From Planococcaceae bacterium UBA3370 (GTDB lineage: Bacteria; Bacillota; Bacilli; Bacillales_A; Planococcaceae), in contig DEQI01000340.1 of assembly GCA_002360295.1 (NCBI GenBank), positions 1 to 8,277 on the forward strand: DNA of 8,277 nucleotides. The letters are read 5' to 3'. The position numbers and the translations under genes are program-made. Shown here piece by piece: positions 5,153-8,277 of the stretch. Position 1 is the stretch's first letter. Every line of letters starts with the position of its first letter. The notes under the pieces were generated by a model, which searched no databases, was not told where the DNA came from, and was given only the letters and a program-made list of their open reading frames with translations.

Positions 5153-6166
5153 ATGATAAAATATCCGTTTTTAGAAGACAAAGCAACAATAGAGGTTACT
5201 GCACCATCATCAGGTGTGCCCAAAGAATTACACGGACTTGTGGAAGCTGCCTGTAATCGTTTGAAATTAAAAAATTTTGAAGTTATTTGTGGCAATACAG
5301 TATGGACTCAAAATAAAGTAAGATCATCTCCAGCTAAACTTCGGGCAGATGAGTTTAATAAAATGATGCAGGATGAACATATTCACCTTATTATTCCTCC
5401 ATGGGGTGGAGAGCTACTAATTGAAGTGCTTGAATATATTGACTTCGAGAACATACAAAATAAGTGGATATTAGGCTATTCTGATATTAGTTTATTATTA
5501 TTATCTATTACGTTAAAAACAGGAATAGCTACTGCTCACGGAACAAATTTCGTTGACTTAAGGGGAGAATATTCAGATGAAACGACAGCGATGTGGCAGT
5601 CTGTTTTATCCACTAAAAGAGGCGAGTCCATCCAACAATATTCTTCTGAGAAATACCAAAAAGAATGGGCACATGATCAACCTACACCATATGTTTTCAA
5701 TTTAACTGAACAAACTTATTGGAAAACAATACAAAACACTCAAGTGAAGATACAAGGACGTTTACTTGGAGGATGTATTGATGTGATCAGGCATATTATT
5801 GGGACACCTTATGGAGATGTATCTACCTTTAGAAAAAAATATATTCAAGATGAACCCGTTATTTGGTTCCTTGAAAATTGCGAGCTATCAACAACCGATT
5901 TGCGCCGGTCTCTTATTCAGATGAAATTTGCTGGCTGGTTTGATCATTGTTCAGGTATTCTATTCGGCAGAAGTCCCGTTCATACTGCTGTCGATGATTA
6001 TACAGTTGAAAATGTATATGAGGAACTTTCTGAAGAACTTCAAATCCCAATTATATATAACATTGACTGTGGACACGTTCCACCTCAAATTACTTTTATT
6101 AATGGTGCCTATGCAGAAATCGAGGTAGAAAATGGGCAAGGTACTATTTTACAACATTTTAGATGA
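5153..6166 (+). CDS. S66-family serine peptidase, MccF-like (LD-carboxypeptidase fold)
   Basis: This 337-residue cytoplasmic protein belongs to peptidase family S66, which holds LD-carboxypeptidases that trim murein tetrapeptides and MccF enzymes that cleave microcin C-type peptide-nucleotides. The Ser-Glu-His triad is visible: Ser110 in the nucleophile elbow GYSD (108-111), Glu241 in WFLENCE (238-244), and His308 in CGHVPP (307-311). The N-terminal nucleotide-hydrolase-like half includes VTAPSSG (15-21) and IIPPWGGE (80-87), and the C-terminal half begins with QGRLLGGCIDVI (201-212). The length and the long insertion between Ser and Glu, including the aromatic stretch around EQTYWKTIQ (186-194), fit the MccF/YocD branch better than the shorter cell-wall-recycling LdcA branch. 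This is an inference from length and spacing. There is no signal peptide. It is a single-gene unit between the ku terminator and the bidirectional terminator at 6180, with no cell-wall-recycling genes beside it. Confidence 0.92.
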   Translation: MIKYPFLEDKATIEVTAPSSGVPKELHGLVEAACNRLKLKNFEVICGNTVWTQNKVRSSPAKLRADEFNKMMQDEHIHLIIPPWGGELLIEVLEYIDFENIQNKWILGYSDISLLLLSITLKTGIATAHGTNFVDLRGEYSDETTAMWQSVLSTKRGESIQQYSSEKYQKEWAHDQPTPYVFNLTEQTYWKTIQNTQVKIQGRLLGGCIDVIRHIIGTPYGDVSTFRKKYIQDEPVIWFLENCELSTTDLRRSLIQMKFAGWFDHCSGILFGRSPVHTAVDDYTVENVYEELSEELQIPIIYNIDCGHVPPQITFINGAYAEIEVENGQGTILQHFR

Positions 6167-6179
6167 AGAAGTAAACCCA

Positions 6180-6212
6180 AAAAATGCTCAGAGCTTGGTC
6201 TGGAGCATTTTT
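6180..6212. terminator. Bidirectional Rho-independent terminator
   Basis: AAAAATGCTC pairs with GAGCATTTTT as a 10-bp outer stem. The inner AGA/TCT can extend it with one bulged G, closing on the loop GCTTGG. It has an A-run on the left and a T-run on the right, so it works for the rightward S66 gene (stop at 6166) and for the leftward LTA-synthase-like gene (stop at 6265). It is a textbook shape. Confidence 0.88.
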
Positions 6213-6264
6213 CTGCAGTGCTTTTTTAAATGTGACCTCATACTGTTGCGCTAATCAAAAACGA

Positions 6265-8079
6265 TTAACGATCCATATCAAACATTCCAAGTTCAATGGA
6301 ATATTGCTCCCCTGCTGTAATATCATATTGAATCATTCGATAATCATTTATTAGTTCTTGAACATTCCCTGGCAATTCATCCTCATATACATGCGTTCCT
6401 TCCTGCGATAAATAGTATTCCCCCCACCTAATAACAGGTACTGTCTTATGGAGTTCATACATAAGCGCAAAATACGGCGTTAAAGTAACATTTAATTGTT
6501 CAAGAACAATCGAACTCATCATATTCGGACTAACAATTGGATAATCTACTGTTTCTGTTTCAAAATTGCTATAAATAAAATAATCCGTTTCATAAAATGC
6601 TAAACTTCCTTCATCAAAGCTTTCAAATACTTCCGATGGCAAATGATCACCAAAAAAGACAACAGTAATTGGTTGATCTATAGCATTTACTTGTTCAATT
6701 AGCTTTTCTGTAGCCAAATCTGTATAATGTACCCCTTGAATATATGTTTCTATTTTCGTTTTTTCACTATCTTTTATATCATTTAAAACTTGAAATTGAT
6801 TGTCGTACTGATCTTTTTCATACGGTCCATGATTTTGCATTGTCGTTAATAATATGAATAATCCGCCTTCATACTCATTTTCCACAATGTCTAGTACTTC
6901 TTGATAGGCTGATTCATCACTAATGTAATTACTATTATCTAATTTATCTTTATACGTAAGATCCACATTACTTCCTTCATATATAAATGGATGAAAACCA
7001 AACTTCTCAAATACTTCTTTCCTTCTATACAAATTCGCGTTAAATGAGTGAACTGCTATTTTTTGATGAAACAAGTTTGTAATACTCGGTACTTCATGTA
7101 AATTCGGTACTAATAATGTGTATGGAATAAGTAAGGAGGAATGAAAATAATTCGTACTAAATGCCGTTAAAACTTCAAATTCAACATTTGCTGTTCCCCC
7201 ACCGTAATTAGACCCTAATAGTAAGCCGGAAGTGGTTTCATTTTTTAAAGACCTTATAAAAGGAATCGGATCATCGGATAATTCTAATCCAGGTATTCGT
7301 AAAGGATCCATAAAGCTTTCACTTAAAATATAGATGACTGTATGGTTTTCTACTGTTTCTTTATCGTCATTGAGTTCTATCGATTTTTCTTTATATTTTT
7401 CAACAATCTCCATGATGGTTTCATAAGAATAGTTTTCAGGCTCCTCTTCCATTACTTGAATGTCTAAGTTTTTAATAAAGCCAGCTAAAGGCCCGCTCGA
7501 GCTATAATCCTCCTTTAAATCCCAATAGCTATTTGTAATGCCGAAAAATGTGGCCATAGCTTTATATGGATTTTTAGCATGATTACTATGGAAGAAGCTA
7601 AAAAAGACGAAAAATAAGAAGCATGATAGGACAATTCTCTGTTTACATGAAAAGACTGGCTTTGTTTTGATTTTTTTAAGGAAATAGAGGGCTACAATGA
7701 GCAGCAACACAATGACTACACTCGAAATCATATGCACTTTATTGATCATTTGGATAATGTGATTAAGCTGATGAATCATTGAAAAATCACTCGGTAATAA
7801 TGGCTCATTTCGATAACTTAATTTCAAAAAATTGGCCAAGGAGAAAAGAAGTGTAGTACCTAGAAGTACAAAAGAAGCATATGTTTTCCGATTAAATAGA
7901 ACGAGGAATGCCAAATAAAAGAAGTACAATAAAATGATATTAAAAACGTAATTATGCCAATAGTTTTGTGTATAGTACCATACATCTTGAACAATAAATT
8001 GGCATTGAAAAAGGATTAAAATGAACTGAGCAAGCAGTAATACACCGAGCGTACTACTAAAATTTTTTAGTTTACTCAT
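6265..8079 (-). CDS. LTA synthase-family membrane phosphoglycerol transferase
   Basis: This 604-residue polytopic enzyme has five N-terminal membrane segments (about 9-29, 43-62, 68-88, 118-134 and 148-164) and a large extracellular sulfatase-type domain (about 245-560). LtaS-family enzymes transfer glycerol phosphate from phosphatidylglycerol to build or prime lipoteichoic acid. The catalytic set is present: Glu254 (LSESF) as metal ligand, Thr296 in GGGTANVEFE as nucleophile, Arg352/Arg353 after NLY, His417 (QNHGPY), and Asp478-His479 in FFGDHLPS as metal and catalytic residues. All map onto the LtaS pattern, so it should be active. Length is typical of LtaS, YfnI, YqgS and YvgJ. The GGGTANVE context differs from the TGQGKTSD of main LtaS enzymes, suggesting a paralogue rather than the principal synthase. 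The start has an AGAGAGGGA site 8 nt upstream. The gene is monocistronic, ending at the bidirectional terminator. No convincing promoter was found in 8080-8244. Confidence 0.92.
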   Translation of the reverse strand: MSKLKNFSSTLGVLLLAQFILILFQCQFIVQDVWYYTQNYWHNYVFNIILLYFFYLAFLVLFNRKTYASFVLLGTTLLFSLANFLKLSYRNEPLLPSDFSMIHQLNHIIQMINKVHMISSVVIVLLLIVALYFLKKIKTKPVFSCKQRIVLSCFLFFVFFSFFHSNHAKNPYKAMATFFGITNSYWDLKEDYSSSGPLAGFIKNLDIQVMEEEPENYSYETIMEIVEKYKEKSIELNDDKETVENHTVIYILSESFMDPLRIPGLELSDDPIPFIRSLKNETTSGLLLGSNYGGGTANVEFEVLTAFSTNYFHSSLLIPYTLLVPNLHEVPSITNLFHQKIAVHSFNANLYRRKEVFEKFGFHPFIYEGSNVDLTYKDKLDNSNYISDESAYQEVLDIVENEYEGGLFILLTTMQNHGPYEKDQYDNQFQVLNDIKDSEKTKIETYIQGVHYTDLATEKLIEQVNAIDQPITVVFFGDHLPSEVFESFDEGSLAFYETDYFIYSNFETETVDYPIVSPNMMSSIVLEQLNVTLTPYFALMYELHKTVPVIRWGEYYLSQEGTHVYEDELPGNVQELINDYRMIQYDITAGEQYSIELGMFDMDR

Positions 8080-8244
8080 ATATTGAATCCCTCTCTACAA
8101 TTATTTTTTACTACGTGTGCAAATATTACAAAGATACATGTCATAGTTTTCGAATTTACTAGATAGTAGTATTTTATTTAAAATTCATTTGCATAGTTGG
8201 ACGATAGGGAAATTTTTATTTTTGTATCTCTCTTCAATAAAAAA

Positions 8245-8277
8245 GGTTCATCACCGAAAGTTAGGGTTGACAGTAAG
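8245..8277. mobile_element. Possible insertion-sequence end at window edge (ISL3-like terminal repeat)
   Basis: After an A-rich run (CAATAAAAAA), the sequence changes at 8245 to GGTTCATCACCGAAAG and continues TTAGGGTTGACAG to near the edge. The GG-T-TC-TC start and the CACCGAAA/GTTGACA wording recall the terminal inverted repeats of ISL3-family elements in Bacillus relatives, which begin near a GGCTCTTC-like end. This is pattern memory only: the partner end, the transposase and the 8-bp target duplication would all lie outside the window. It could equally be ordinary intergenic DNA. Confidence 0.27.

Noticed and set aside
8157..8168. TACTA-GA-TAGTA inverted repeat upstream of the LTA-synthase-like gene.
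   Set aside because: Arms are only 5 bp of AT-rich sequence, with no promoter elements around them; chance is likely.
1..8277. CRISPR arrays, rRNA, complete prophage or toxin-antitoxin modules.
   Set aside because: No regularly spaced repeats, structured RNA genes, phage genes or paired small toxin/antitoxin frames were found on either strand.

Overview
The window looks like chromosomal DNA of a low-GC, spore-forming Firmicute of the Bacillaceae/Planococcaceae type (Bacillus, Lysinibacillus or Solibacillus-like). Evidence is the AT-rich composition, strong Shine-Dalgarno sequences, TTG starts, and Bacillus-style gene families: a two-domain LigD without a phosphoesterase domain, a short Ku, a DUF5052-like lipoprotein and an LTA-synthase-family membrane enzyme. 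The genus is inferred from protein character only.

Layout, left to right. Positions 1-38 hold the first codons of a leftward HAD-family phosphatase gene that runs off the edge. A leftward lipoprotein gene (98-703) sits just upstream of it. A 165-bp divergent region separates this from a rightward ferritin-like diiron protein (869-1291). A hairpin at 1301-1325 lies between that gene and a leftward run of three genes, read from right to left: ligD (4038-2203) and two small vicinal-oxygen-chelate (VOC) proteins (2145-1729 and 1715-1335). Diverging from ligD across 113 bp is ku (4152-4979), followed by a clear hairpin. Next is a rightward MccF-like S66 serine peptidase (5153-6166), then a bidirectional terminator (6180-6212). 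The last gene is a leftward LTA-synthase/phosphoglycerol-transferase-like enzyme (8079-6265). The final 198 bp hold its leader and, at the far right edge, a possible insertion-sequence end.

How the genes fit together. Ku and LigD form the complete two-component bacterial non-homologous end-joining system: Ku binds broken ends and recruits LigD, which fills and seals them. In Bacillus subtilis the homologues (ykoV, ykoU) are switched on in the forespore by sigma-G. The divergent arrangement here puts control of both genes in one short region. The VOC pair may be read through from ligD, since no terminator is visible in the 57-bp gap. The S66 peptidase and the LTA-synthase-like protein are single-gene units linked to the cell envelope or to peptide detoxification.

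No RNA gene, CRISPR array, complete mobile element or wholly new multi-gene system was found. The points most worth checking are the divergent ku/ligD control region, possible ligD-VOC co-transcription, the MccF-like peptidase's substrate, and the possible IS end at the right edge. No gene-free stretch exceeds 300 bp.
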